Assembly: GCF_019050325.1 (NCBI RefSeq) | Contig: NZ_VOMB01000014.1 | Coordinates: 32,552-96,551 of the forward strand | Source of the DNA: [Mycobacterium] fortunisiensis | GTDB lineage: Bacteria > Actinomycetota > Actinomycetes > Mycobacteriales > Mycobacteriaceae | Direction: 5' to 3' | DNA: 64,000 nt | Part shown: positions 8,948 to 18,649 of the stretch, in pieces | Numbering within the stretch: position 1 is the stretch's first letter | Layout of the letters: the number at the start of each line of letters is the position of its first letter | Translations under genes and position numbers: made by a program | Notes under the pieces: model-generated | The model's database searches: none | Told to the model about the DNA's origin: nothing | Seen by the model: the letters and a program-made list of their open reading frames with translations, nothing else

Positions 8948-10200
8948 CGCTTGGCCTTACCGAACCCGAACAGCCGCTGTGCGACTCGTCGCATCTGGAT
9001 CTCCTCGGCGCCCTCGGTGATCCGGTAGCGGCGGTGGTGACGGTAGATGTGCTCGAACGGCTCATGGCGGCTGTAGCCGATGCCGCCGTGCACCTGCATG
9101 GCCCGGTCGGCGGCCTCACATACCAGACGGTTGGCGCGGTAGTTGGCCATCGACACCTTGTCCGACACCTCCATGTGGTGGTTCTGGTCCAACTGGGTGG
9201 CGGCATAACGGACGAGAAGCCGGACCATCTGCGCCTCGGTCTGCAATTCCACCAGCGGCCACTGCACGGCCTGGTTCACCGCCAGCGGCTTGCCGAACAC
9301 CATGCGCCGGTTGGCGTAGTCCACCGCGCGGTCGATACAGAACTGGGCGGCCCCGAGGCTGCTGGCGGCCTGACGAATCCGGTTCTCGTGCAGGAACGTC
9401 TGGCCGACCTCCAAGCCACGGTCGATCTCGCCGAGCACCGCATCGGCGGGCACCCGCACGTTGTTCAACTCGACCTCGCCGTGGTCGGTGGGCATATTGA
9501 ACGTCCACCAGTAGAACGGGACGGTGAATCCCGGCGCGTCGGTGGGCACCAGGAATGCGGTGATCCCACGGGCTTGCCCGGATTCACCGGAGGTTCGGGC
9601 GAAGATCAGATCGTGGGTGGCCCGGTGCACTCCGGTGTTCCACCGCTTGCGCCCGTTGATGATCCATCCCGAGTCAGCGCTGTCGCCGTCTCGAACTGCG
9701 GTCGTCTCCAACCAGGTGGCGTCCGAACCGTGGTCGGGCTCGGTCAATCCGAACGCCATGGAACGCTTGCCGGTGAGCATCGCCTCGACCCATTCGGCCT
9801 TCTGGGCCTCGGTGCCGAAGCGATCCATCATGATCACCTGAGGGAAGTTCCCGACGATCGAGGACTCGTCTTGCAGGTCGTTGTGCAGCCCGAGGCCCTT
9901 GTGCGCCAGATGTTCCCGGATCACGGCCATGTCCAGGTTGCTGCCGTCGCGCCCGCCGAACTTGGCGGGCAGCCCGTAGCGCAGCCAGCCGGCGGCATCG
10001 GCCCGTCGCCGCATCTCGTCGAGCAGATCCTCCCAGGATCTGGCCGGGACCCCGCCGTTCTCCCAGTCGGTGCGGGCATACTCGCGACGTTGGTCGAAGT
10101 ACTGCATGTGCTCGCGTTCGAGCGGCTTGATCTCGGCCTCGATGAACTCGTCCATCTCCGCGAGCAAAGCTGGAAGATGTTCGGGCAAAGCGAAATCCAC
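8944..10200 (-). CDS. Acyl-CoA dehydrogenase (LvaC/ACAD11-like)
   Basis: FAD-dependent acyl-CoA dehydrogenase of 418 residues. Visible are the FAD/substrate loop SMAFGLTEPDHGSDATWLET and the C-terminal signature RAMQVHGGIGYSRHEPFEHI followed by RYRITEGAEEIQMRRVAQRL. The GTG start gives VDFALPEHLPALLAEMD. It overlaps the APH kinase gene by 4 bp. The tight kinase-DUF6285-dehydrogenase set suggests a role on 4-hydroxyacyl-CoA or its phosphate rather than ordinary beta-oxidation. That role is inferred from context, not visible in the active site. Confidence 0.88.
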   Translation of the reverse strand: MDFALPEHLPALLAEMDEFIEAEIKPLEREHMQYFDQRREYARTDWENGGVPARSWEDLLDEMRRRADAAGWLRYGLPAKFGGRDGSNLDMAVIREHLAHKGLGLHNDLQDESSIVGNFPQVIMMDRFGTEAQKAEWVEAMLTGKRSMAFGLTEPDHGSDATWLETTAVRDGDSADSGWIINGRKRWNTGVHRATHDLIFARTSGESGQARGITAFLVPTDAPGFTVPFYWWTFNMPTDHGEVELNNVRVPADAVLGEIDRGLEVGQTFLHENRIRQAASSLGAAQFCIDRAVDYANRRMVFGKPLAVNQAVQWPLVELQTEAQMVRLLVRYAATQLDQNHHMEVSDKVSMANYRANRLVCEAADRAMQVHGGIGYSRHEPFEHIYRHHRRYRITEGAEEIQMRRVAQRLFGFGKAKR

Positions 10201-10220
10201 GATGATCCCTCTTTCTCAGG

Positions 10221-10844
10221 TCAGCGGCTCAGGTCAGAGCCATACAACGTTCTCTTCCAGATCGTGGACAGGGTGGCGATGGCGTCGGTATCACCGATCT
10301 CGATGCCGAGCCTGGACTGCCCGACGAATACCGTGGTGAAGTTCTCGAACAGCAAGGCGATGGCCGCGCCCACGTGTTCGGGCTCAAGTCCCTGAGCGTG
10401 GCCCTGCGCCTGCGCGTGGTGCACAGACGCGATGACGATGTCGATGCCGAACCGGCGGAACTTGTTCTGTACGTCGGCAAAACGCTGCTGGGTTGCCGCC
10501 AACTGGGCGACGGCGATCATGATGCCGATGTTCTGTTTGAAGATGTTCCAGTAGCCGGTGACCACGGTGGTGAAGAACTCGGTGTCCTCCGGGGAGTCCG
10601 GAAGGTGCAGGTTCAGCCCGGACGGTTCGACGACATCGTGCAGGAACGATTCGGCCAGCGCGGCCAGCAGATCCTCCTTGTCGGAGAAGTACCGATAGAA
10701 CACGGCCGGACTCTTGCCTGCTGCCGAGGTGATGTCGGACAGGGTGGTCCCGTGAAAGCCACGCTCGGCAAAAAGCTTCCGCGCGGCGAGCTCGATCGCA
10801 GACCGCGTCTGGCGGCCTTTGGTGCCCAGCTCGGCGGCGGTCAT
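10221..10844 (-). CDS. TetR family transcriptional regulator (operon-internal)
   Basis: The product is 207 residues. The N-terminal helix-turn-helix is ARKLFAERGFHGTTLSDIT followed by AAGKSPAVFYRYFSDKEDLL. The C-terminal ligand domain has no motif I recognise. It lies in mid-operon, 7 nt after the HMG-CoA-lyase-like gene and 20 nt before the dehydrogenase. It probably controls the whole unit, perhaps through the AAAGT/ACTTT inverted repeat near 15330. Confidence 0.9.
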   Translation of the reverse strand: MTAAELGTKGRQTRSAIELAARKLFAERGFHGTTLSDITSAAGKSPAVFYRYFSDKEDLLAALAESFLHDVVEPSGLNLHLPDSPEDTEFFTTVVTGYWNIFKQNIGIMIAVAQLAATQQRFADVQNKFRRFGIDIVIASVHHAQAQGHAQGLEPEHVGAAIALLFENFTTVFVGQSRLGIEIGDTDAIATLSTIWKRTLYGSDLSR

Positions 10845-10851
10845 CGACGCC

Positions 10852-11754
10852 TCAGTTCAAGATCCGGTCGCCCGCGCGCAGCAGTGCGCTGGGAAGGTCG
10901 TGACCCACCGCTTCCTGTGCGACGCGCGCGGCGTCGATCGCGGCTGACAGGTCGACGTCGACGGCGATGTCACTGTCGCGCAACAGGTAGACCAGATCTT
11001 CGGTGGCGATGTTGCCGCTGGCGCCCGGCGCGAACGGGCAACCACCCAGGCCGCCGACCGATGCGTCCAGACGGGTGACCCCGGCCTGCACGGCCGCGTA
11101 CGCACTGGCCAGTCCGGCGCCGCGGGTGTTGTGGAAGTGCGCACCCAGTGGCAGGTCCCCGATCAGCGGCCGGACCTGCGCGATCAGCGAGCTTACCCGG
11201 CGCGGGGTGGTGGTGCCGATGGTGTCGGCAATGGCGATCCGGTTGACGCCGAAACCCGCGGCGGCCGAAACGATGTCGAGCACCCGCTGCGGAGCGGTAG
11301 GGCCGTCGAACGGGCAGTCCCAGGCGGTCGCGACGATCACCTCGACCGAGGTGTTGCTGTCGGCGGCGATGGCCGTGATCTCAGCGATCTGTGCGGTGGC
11401 CTCGGCCGAGGTGCGTCCGACGTTGGCCTGGGAGTGGGCGTCGGAGGCGGACACCACGTACTCGATCGAGCGCAGGCCGGAGGCGATGGCACGTTTGGCG
11501 CCGTTGGGGCTGGCCACCAGCGCCGAGAACTCGACCTCGGGAAACCTGTGCAGTTCTTCGGCGAGTTCGGCGGCGTCGGCCAACGCGGGCACCTTCGAGG
11601 GCGAGACGAACGCCGTCGCCTCGACCTCCCGCACCCCGGTGGCCACGATGGCCTCCAAGATCGCGACCTTGGCCGCCAACGGAATCGGCGTCTCGATCTG
11701 CAGACCATCCCGCAGGCACACCTCGCGGATGTCGACCTTGTCGGGCAGTGTCAT
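10852..11754 (-). CDS. Hydroxymethylglutaryl-CoA lyase-like enzyme
   Basis: DRE-TIM metallolyase of 300 residues. It begins MTLPDKVDIREVCLRDGLQ, where R-E-V-C-L-R-D-G holds the catalytic Arg and metal-binding Asp. A mid-protein run NRIAIADTIGTTTPRRVSSL and the C-terminal GGLGGCPFAPGASGNIATED include the metal ligands and flexible loop Cys. HMG-CoA lyase cleaves HMG-CoA to acetyl-CoA and acetoacetate; related enzymes act on other 3-hydroxy-3-methylacyl-CoAs. It starts 1 nt after the CoA-transferase stop. Confidence 0.88.
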   Translation of the reverse strand: MTLPDKVDIREVCLRDGLQIETPIPLAAKVAILEAIVATGVREVEATAFVSPSKVPALADAAELAEELHRFPEVEFSALVASPNGAKRAIASGLRSIEYVVSASDAHSQANVGRTSAEATAQIAEITAIAADSNTSVEVIVATAWDCPFDGPTAPQRVLDIVSAAAGFGVNRIAIADTIGTTTPRRVSSLIAQVRPLIGDLPLGAHFHNTRGAGLASAYAAVQAGVTRLDASVGGLGGCPFAPGASGNIATEDLVYLLRDSDIAVDVDLSAAIDAARVAQEAVGHDLPSALLRAGDRILN

Positions 11755-11755
11755 C

Positions 11756-12958
11756 TCACAGCACCCCCTGGGCGCGCAGGGCTTCCAGTTCCTGTGCACT
11801 GCGACCGAGCAGGTCGCCGTACACCTCGTCGTTGTGCTGGCCGGGCCGGGCCGACCCGGCATTGCGGATCGTGCCGGGTGTCTCGGAGAGCACGGGGACG
11901 ACGCCGGGGCCTTTGACGTTGCGCTGCACCCGTTCATCCCAGTGGTCGGCGATCATCCCGCGGGCCTGCAGTTGTGGATCCTGCACGACCTCGGCCACAG
12001 TGTTGATCGGCCCGCTGATCACGCCGGCCTGCGACAGCGTCTCGATGATCTCCTCAGGCTGCCGTTTGCCGGCCCACTCGCCGATGATCTTGTCCAGCTC
12101 GTCCTGATTACGGCCCCGGGCAACGTGATTGACAAACCGGTCGTCGGTGGCCAGCTCCGGGCTGCCCATCGCGGTGCACAACCGGCGGAACACGGTGTCC
12201 TGGTTGGCCGCGATCACCACCCAGCTGCCATTGGCGCTCTGGTAGATGTTCGAGGGGGCGATGCCCTCCAACCGGGTGCCCGACGGGCCGCGAACCACGC
12301 CGCCGACATCGTAGTCGGGGATGGTGGATTCCTGGATGGCCAGGCAACTTTCGGTCAAGGCGGTGTCGACGATCTGCCCCTCGCCGGTGACCGTCCGTCG
12401 GTACAGCGCAGCCAGGGCACCTTGGGCGGCGAACATGCCGGCCAGGCTGTCGCCCAGCGACAGGGCCAGCCGCGGTGGGGGACCGCCCGGGAAGCCGTTC
12501 ATGTGCCGTAACCCGCTGGAGGCCTCGGCCACCGAGGCATAGCCGGCCTTGCCCGCCTCGGGCCCGGTCTGCCCGTAGCCCGACACCCGCACCAGGATGA
12601 TGCCCTTGTTGCGTTCGCGCAGAACGTCATAACCCAGGTTCCACTTCTCCAGGGTGCCCGGGCGGAAGTTCTCCACGATGATGTCGGATCGCTCGACCAG
12701 GTCCAAGAACAACTCGCGGCCCTTGGCGGTACGGAGGTCCAGCGTGACCGCCTTCTTGTTGCGGGCGTGCACGGTCCAGAAGAAATGGTGACCGTCGAGC
12801 TCGGCCTGCCCCCAGGTGCGCAGCGGATCCGGAGTGGCAGGCAGCTCGATCTTGATGACCTCGGCGCCCATGTCGCCCAGCAGCCTGCCGGCGAACGGCC
12901 CCGAGATCAGGGTGCCGAGCTCGATCACCCTGATGCCGTCCAAAGCTCCGGTGGTCAT
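11756..12958 (-). CDS. CaiB/BaiF family CoA-transferase
   Basis: Family III CoA-transferase of 400 residues. It starts MTTGALDGIRVIELGTLISG, with the typical N-terminal GPFAGRLLGDMGAEVIKIE, then NKKAVTLDLRTAKGRELFLD and the VENFRPGTLEKWNLGYD run, in which the catalytic Asp is expected downstream. Such enzymes move CoA onto a carboxylic acid and would activate a pathway intermediate here. The ATG at 12958 overlaps the hydrolase stop (ATGA). An upstream in-frame extension is rejected because it lies inside the hydrolase gene. Confidence 0.92.
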   Translation of the reverse strand: MTTGALDGIRVIELGTLISGPFAGRLLGDMGAEVIKIELPATPDPLRTWGQAELDGHHFFWTVHARNKKAVTLDLRTAKGRELFLDLVERSDIIVENFRPGTLEKWNLGYDVLRERNKGIILVRVSGYGQTGPEAGKAGYASVAEASSGLRHMNGFPGGPPPRLALSLGDSLAGMFAAQGALAALYRRTVTGEGQIVDTALTESCLAIQESTIPDYDVGGVVRGPSGTRLEGIAPSNIYQSANGSWVVIAANQDTVFRRLCTAMGSPELATDDRFVNHVARGRNQDELDKIIGEWAGKRQPEEIIETLSQAGVISGPINTVAEVVQDPQLQARGMIADHWDERVQRNVKGPGVVPVLSETPGTIRNAGSARPGQHNDEVYGDLLGRSAQELEALRAQGVL

Positions 12959-14190
12959 GCCGGCTCCAGCGACTGTGTTGATCCCCGGTCGCTTCGCTCC
13001 TGCCCTCCGAATCCGTGCCGGTGCAGCCAATCGGTGCAGATGCCCACGGCCTGACGCAGAGTGCCGCGCTGATCCGGGCCCGAGTAGTAGTGGTTGGCGC
13101 CGGGAATCTCGTGCATCTCCTTGTCGGAATGCCCGATCGCCTCGAACAGCCGGCGGGTGTGACTGGGTGTGCAGGCGTCGTCGGCGAGGTTGCCGATCAC
13201 CAGCGCGGGGACCGCGATGTCCGGTCCGGCCTTGACGGCGTCACCGTTGGCGTCGTCGTAGCTCCACTGCGACAGCCAGCTGCGCAGGGTGCAGAACCGC
13301 GCCAGGCCGACCGGGCTCATGTTCACCACCTGGGGATCTCCCAGATAACACGTGCCGGGCTGGCGATCGTTGGGATCGACGGTCGGATCCAGCCACCGCG
13401 GGTCGGCCATGGTGCCGTGCACGACGAACGCGAACTCGTCATCCGGACGCCCGGCGGCCTTCAGCTCGGCGAGCTTTTCTTTGACCCACTTGGTGATTCG
13501 CCGGTTCCGGGCGATCTGGGCCTGATGGTAACGCTCCAGGAACTCTGCCGTGTAGGGCGGCTGGTTGGGGTTGTCCGGGTTGTAGAGATCAAGTTCGGGG
13601 TCGCGCTTGGACGGATCGTTCTCGTCGAGGATGGACGCGTCCATCCACTCGGTCATGGTGCCGTGACGGCTGATGTGCGCGGCCAGCAACATGATTCCGT
13701 CGGCGGGGATCAACCCGAGCTTGGTCAGGTCGGGTCCGTCGCCGGACGGGCTGGCGGTCACCGTCGGGTTCTGCGCCTGCTGCTGGTAGAACACCGACAG
13801 CGAGCCGCCGCCGCTCCACCCGGCCAGCACCACCTTGTCGTAGCCGAGCCGGTTCTTGGCGTCCTTGATGCACTCGCCGAGATCCTCGACCACCTTCTCC
13901 ATGAGCAGTGCCGAGTCGGTGCCACGGAACCGGCTGTTGCAGTAGATGACGTGGTGGCCCGCCCGGGCCAGCGCGTTGATCATCGGCAGGTAGGCGCCGC
14001 CGCCGATCGGATGCATGAAGACCAGCACGGTGTCGCTCGCTTTGGTCTTGGGCCGCAGCAGGTAGCTCTCCAGCACGACCAGCTCGGCCACCCCGCCGTA
14101 CACGTCGCGCACTGCCGAGTTGTTCTGGTAGGCAACCAGATACGGGATGCGGTCGTACTCGTGCTTCACAGGTGCTTCAACAGTGGTCAT
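12955..14190 (-). CDS. Alpha/beta hydrolase
   Basis: The product is 411 residues with an alpha/beta-hydrolase core. The nucleophile elbow is VVLAGWSGGGSLSVFYQ (Ser in GWSGG). An oxyanion region FMHPIGGGAY comes before it and the C-terminal catalytic His is probably in IPGANHYYSG. A long insertion between the elbow and the Asp strand (about residues 150-290) forms a lid and sets it apart from simple esterases. It may hydrolyse a lactone, ester or C-C bond in the same pathway. The ATG at 14190 abuts the stop of the upstream dioxygenase gene with no gap. Confidence 0.82.
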   Translation of the reverse strand: MTTVEAPVKHEYDRIPYLVAYQNNSAVRDVYGGVAELVVLESYLLRPKTKASDTVLVFMHPIGGGAYLPMINALARAGHHVIYCNSRFRGTDSALLMEKVVEDLGECIKDAKNRLGYDKVVLAGWSGGGSLSVFYQQQAQNPTVTASPSGDGPDLTKLGLIPADGIMLLAAHISRHGTMTEWMDASILDENDPSKRDPELDLYNPDNPNQPPYTAEFLERYHQAQIARNRRITKWVKEKLAELKAAGRPDDEFAFVVHGTMADPRWLDPTVDPNDRQPGTCYLGDPQVVNMSPVGLARFCTLRSWLSQWSYDDANGDAVKAGPDIAVPALVIGNLADDACTPSHTRRLFEAIGHSDKEMHEIPGANHYYSGPDQRGTLRQAVGICTDWLHRHGFGGQERSDRGSTQSLEPA

Positions 14191-15291
14191 CTAGTTCTGC
14201 CCCAGATCGTTGGCGAGGATTTCGGCGGACGGGATGAGACGACGACGGGTGTCGATGGCGATCACCGACCAGTCCACCCGGTCGTAGTCGTCGAACTTGC
14301 GGCGGGCCCGCTCCCGGGCCTTTTCGGGTGCCCCGTGGTGAACACCCTGCGGTGCATGGGACACCAGGCCGGGCGGCATCGGGATGCCGTACAGCGAGCC
14401 ACCGTGGAAGAACGCGATCTCGTCGTAGTCGACGTTGCGGTGATACCACGGGGTGCGTTCGGTCCCCGGCACGCTCTCGGCGGGCTTGGGCAGGAAGTTC
14501 ATCACGTACACCCCGGTGGCCTGCATGAAGAGGTGCACCGTCGGCGGCAGGTGCACGCTCTCGGAGGTGATGACGGTGTAGTCCTCGATGTTGAACGTGA
14601 ACGGGAAGTTGTCGCCCCGCCAGCCTGCCACGTCAAGGGGATTGTGTTGGTAGAACAGCGAAGTCGGACCACCCTCATGGATCAGGCGGACTTCATACTC
14701 TTCGCGTCCGTCATCGTCGATGGGTGCCGGCTCGGGGATGGTGACCTGTGCCGGGTCGAACGGGAAGTGCCGGCCCAGGGTGCCGGCCGGCGGGACCCGG
14801 AAATCGTCGGTGGCCTGGATCATGAGAAAAGTGCTCGCTCCGCCTTCCAGGTCCGGAACCTGGCGGAACGTGCAGGCTTTCGGGATGTAGACCCAGTCGC
14901 CCTCGCGGTAGCGCATCGGGCCGAACTCGGTCTCCAGCAGGCCCGCGCCCTTGTGTACGAAGATCAGCAGGTCGCCGTCGACGTAGCGGACGAAGAACGG
15001 CATCTCCTCGGTGCGTCGGCTCAACAGCACCTGGCAGTCGGCGTTGGAGAACATCAGCAACGGGCCGCCGTGCGGGTCGGTGGCGTCGCTGGGTTTGAGC
15101 TCACTGGACAGCACGTCGGTGGGACGCAGGGGGCCCACGGTGCGGTAGGCGGTGGGGTCGTTGCGCCGGTACATGTTGGCGGTGCGCCCCACAAAGCCGC
15201 CCCGTCCGAGTTCGTCGTCTTTGAGCCCGTCGAGATCGGCATGCACCCGCTTGGGGGTCTTGCCTTTACGCAGGTGAACGAAGGATTCCAT
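14191..15291 (-). CDS. Homogentisate 1,2-dioxygenase-like cupin
   Basis: The product is 366 residues with the double-cupin pattern of homogentisate dioxygenase. It begins MESFVHLRKGKTPKRVHADL. Likely iron ligands are in the run WYHRNVDYDEIAFFHGG (His and Glu) and in PQGVHHGAPEKARE. The homogentisate enzymes I know have HRNxxSE; here the Glu sits one residue further on, so the substrate may differ. No maleylacetoacetate isomerase or fumarylacetoacetase is in the window. It is the first gene of the ten-gene operon and starts about 30 nt after a predicted promoter. Confidence 0.78.
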   Translation of the reverse strand: MESFVHLRKGKTPKRVHADLDGLKDDELGRGGFVGRTANMYRRNDPTAYRTVGPLRPTDVLSSELKPSDATDPHGGPLLMFSNADCQVLLSRRTEEMPFFVRYVDGDLLIFVHKGAGLLETEFGPMRYREGDWVYIPKACTFRQVPDLEGGASTFLMIQATDDFRVPPAGTLGRHFPFDPAQVTIPEPAPIDDDGREEYEVRLIHEGGPTSLFYQHNPLDVAGWRGDNFPFTFNIEDYTVITSESVHLPPTVHLFMQATGVYVMNFLPKPAESVPGTERTPWYHRNVDYDEIAFFHGGSLYGIPMPPGLVSHAPQGVHHGAPEKARERARRKFDDYDRVDWSVIAIDTRRRLIPSAEILANDLGQN

Positions 15292-15323
15292 GCTCGACTC
15301 CTGACAGATGCGGGCGAAAACTG

Positions 15324-15359
15324 AAAGTGACTTTACTTTTTATTCGTGGGGCTTGGCAA
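15324..15359 (-). promoter_or_regulatory. Promoter with overlapping operator for the dioxygenase-led operon
   Basis: On the minus strand, TTGCCA (15354-15359) and TAAAGT (15330-15335) are 18 bp apart and fit -35 and -10 boxes. Overlapping the -10 is an inverted repeat AAAGT-N6-ACTTT (15324-15339), a plausible site for the operon's own TetR regulator. Confidence 0.55.
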
Positions 15360-15445
15360 GGGTGCGGGGCAGCCGATTCCGCCGTTTCGGGTGGGGCCTG
15401 CCCGGGTAGCCATCGGCCACACCGTGATGGAGGGAAGGGGCTCCC

Positions 15446-16003
15446 ATGTCCAAGGAATTACAGGGCCGCCGGGTCGGCATTCTTGCCGCCGACGGTGTCG
15501 AGCGCATCGAACTCGAGCAGCCGCGCACCGCTGTCGAGAACGAGGGCGGCCACGTCGAGGTGCTGTCGCTCCAGGAGGGCGAGATCCAGGCGCGTGACCA
15601 CGATCTGGAACCGGCAGGGACCTTCCCGGTGGACCGCACGGTCGGTGCGGCGAGGGTGGATCAGTTCGACGCCTTGATCCTGCCCGGGGGCACGGTCAAC
15701 CCCGACAAGTTGCGGCTTGACCAGACGGCGGTGGCATTCGTCGGCGACTTCGTCCGGTCGGGCAAGCCCGTCGCGGCCATCTGCCACGGTCCGTGGACCT
15801 TGGTCGAGGCCGACGTCGTCCGCGACCGCACCCTGACCAGCTACCCCAGCATCCGCACCGACCTCCGCAATGCCGGCGCCACGGTGGTGGACCGGGAGGT
15901 CTGCATCGACGGCAACCTGATCACCAGCCGGTCCCCGAAAGATCTGCCGGCGTTCTGCGAGGCGATCACCGAGGTCTTGGCGAGCACGCCGGCGCAGACC
16001 TGA
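15446..16003 (+). CDS. DJ-1/PfpI family protein (type 1 glutamine amidotransferase-like)
   Basis: The product is 185 residues, beginning MSKELQGRRVGILAADGVER. The nucleophile elbow AICHGPWTL holds the conserved Cys and His, and DALILPGGTVNPDKLR is the preceding strand. The family includes YraA/YhbO-type stress proteins reported to act as deglycases or proteases. A GGAGGGAAGGGG ribosome-binding site lies just upstream of the ATG. It is read away from the dioxygenase operon and faces the next gene tail to tail, 14 bp apart. Confidence 0.9.
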   Translation: MSKELQGRRVGILAADGVERIELEQPRTAVENEGGHVEVLSLQEGEIQARDHDLEPAGTFPVDRTVGAARVDQFDALILPGGTVNPDKLRLDQTAVAFVGDFVRSGKPVAAICHGPWTLVEADVVRDRTLTSYPSIRTDLRNAGATVVDREVCIDGNLITSRSPKDLPAFCEAITEVLASTPAQT

Positions 16004-16017
16004 GTCCGATCGGTATC

Positions 16018-17184
16018 TCAAATCATCGACGTACGAGGGATTTTCATCCCCAGTGCCAACGCACCGGCCAGCTCCCGGCTGGTGTCGTAGTCGAACACCA
16101 CGTGCCCGGCCAGCACGTCGACATCGCGCTTGAACCGCTGGAGGGGGCTGGACAGGAAGTGGATGCTCGCCCCGCCCGCGCCCAGCAGTTGGGCGATCAC
16201 GGCGCGGGATTCCGCGACGATGTGAGCGGCCGCGAGCCGGGCCTGTGCGCGTACCGGCCTGTCGACGGTGTCACCGCCGGCCACGATCGTCTCGATCTGT
16301 CCGACGGTTTCGGCCAGCAGGCTGCGTAGCGCGCGCAACCGCACCTGTGCTTCGGCCAGGTGGGCCTGTGCGATCGGCTTGTCCTTCTGCATCACCCCCT
16401 CATAGGGCAGCACGCGTTCGCCGAGGCGCTGCGCGTAGATCTCGGTGACCCGCTCGGCGCTGCCCAGCGCGGGCATCGCGGCCAGCAGGGCCAGCGCGGG
16501 CACCATCGGCCAGCGGTAGGTGGCGCTGTCGTGTAATCCGGCACCGGGGGCCGTGCCGGAGTAGATGTCGAGCACGTTGACCAGCCGGTGCTCGGGTACG
16601 AAGACGTCGGTGGCGATGGCGTCGTTGGAGCCGGTGGCCCGCATGCCGTCGGTGTGCCACACGTCGGCCACGGTGACATCACTCATCGGCAACAGCGCCA
16701 AGGCGGGGTAGAGCGCGGTGTCGGGACCGCACAGCGCGGCGACGATGATCCAGTTGCCGTGCATCACGCCGGTGGCCCAGGACCAACGTCCGCTCAGCCG
16801 GATGCCGCCGTCGACCGGCAACCCGCGCCCGGTCGGGGCCAGTGGGGCCGGGGCCAGGAACGGACGGTCGGCGAAGGCCTCCTGCTGGGCCTGCTCGCCG
16901 AACAGCGCCAGCATCCAGTTGTGCAGGGTCAGGAAGCCGATGGTCCACGCGCTCGACGTACAGCCGTGGGCCATCCGGCGCACCGGATCGAGGATCGCGG
17001 GAAATGGGGCCTGCCGGCCACCGTAGCGGGCCGGCGTCAGCAGCTCGGTGAACCCCGATTCCGTGAGCTCGGTGATCGTCGCGTCGGGAAGCCGGCGTAA
17101 CTGCTCGGCTTCGCTCGCCCGTTCGGCCAGTCGGGCGACGAATTCGGGGGTGATGACGCTCTCGGCGGTGGGGGTCGATGTCAT
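16018..17184 (-). CDS. Acyl-CoA dehydrogenase-fold flavoprotein (HsaA/monooxygenase-like)
   Basis: The product is 388 residues. It begins MTSTPTAESVITPEFVARLA and shows the class-D flavin monooxygenase pattern: an early RRLPDATITELTESGF, the LSGRWSWATGV flavin region and a C-terminal run LLGAGGASIHFLSSPLQRF followed by RDVDVLAGHVVFDY. The Asp/His-containing R-D-x-x-x-x-x-H-V-x-F-D run is typical of HsaA-type oxygenases, which use reduced flavin from a partner reductase. No reductase is adjacent. The start at 17184 is chosen because the upstream in-frame stretch crosses the promoter palindrome. Confidence 0.8.
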   Translation of the reverse strand: MTSTPTAESVITPEFVARLAERASEAEQLRRLPDATITELTESGFTELLTPARYGGRQAPFPAILDPVRRMAHGCTSSAWTIGFLTLHNWMLALFGEQAQQEAFADRPFLAPAPLAPTGRGLPVDGGIRLSGRWSWATGVMHGNWIIVAALCGPDTALYPALALLPMSDVTVADVWHTDGMRATGSNDAIATDVFVPEHRLVNVLDIYSGTAPGAGLHDSATYRWPMVPALALLAAMPALGSAERVTEIYAQRLGERVLPYEGVMQKDKPIAQAHLAEAQVRLRALRSLLAETVGQIETIVAGGDTVDRPVRAQARLAAAHIVAESRAVIAQLLGAGGASIHFLSSPLQRFKRDVDVLAGHVVFDYDTSRELAGALALGMKIPRTSMI

Positions 17185-17194
17185 GGCCGGAAAC

Positions 17195-17214
17195 TTAACA
17201 TACTTTTTAGTATG
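17195..17214 (-). promoter_or_regulatory. Operator palindrome overlapping the -10 box of the flavoprotein gene
   Basis: CATACT-TTTT-AGTATG (17199-17214) is an inverted repeat of two 6-bp arms. On the minus strand TATGTT (17195-17200) fits a -10 box and would start transcription only a few bases before the ATG at 17184. A repressor here would block the promoter. No regulator gene is adjacent. Confidence 0.5.
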
Positions 17215-18636
<1,422 letters not shown>

Positions 18637-18649
18637 GTCGAACAACACG

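Noticed and set aside
13015..15324. 769-codon open frame on the plus strand, opposite the hydrolase and dioxygenase genes
   Set aside because: It is an antisense shadow of two clear genes in GC-rich DNA. Its composition (long Val/His/Gly/Gln runs) matches no protein family.
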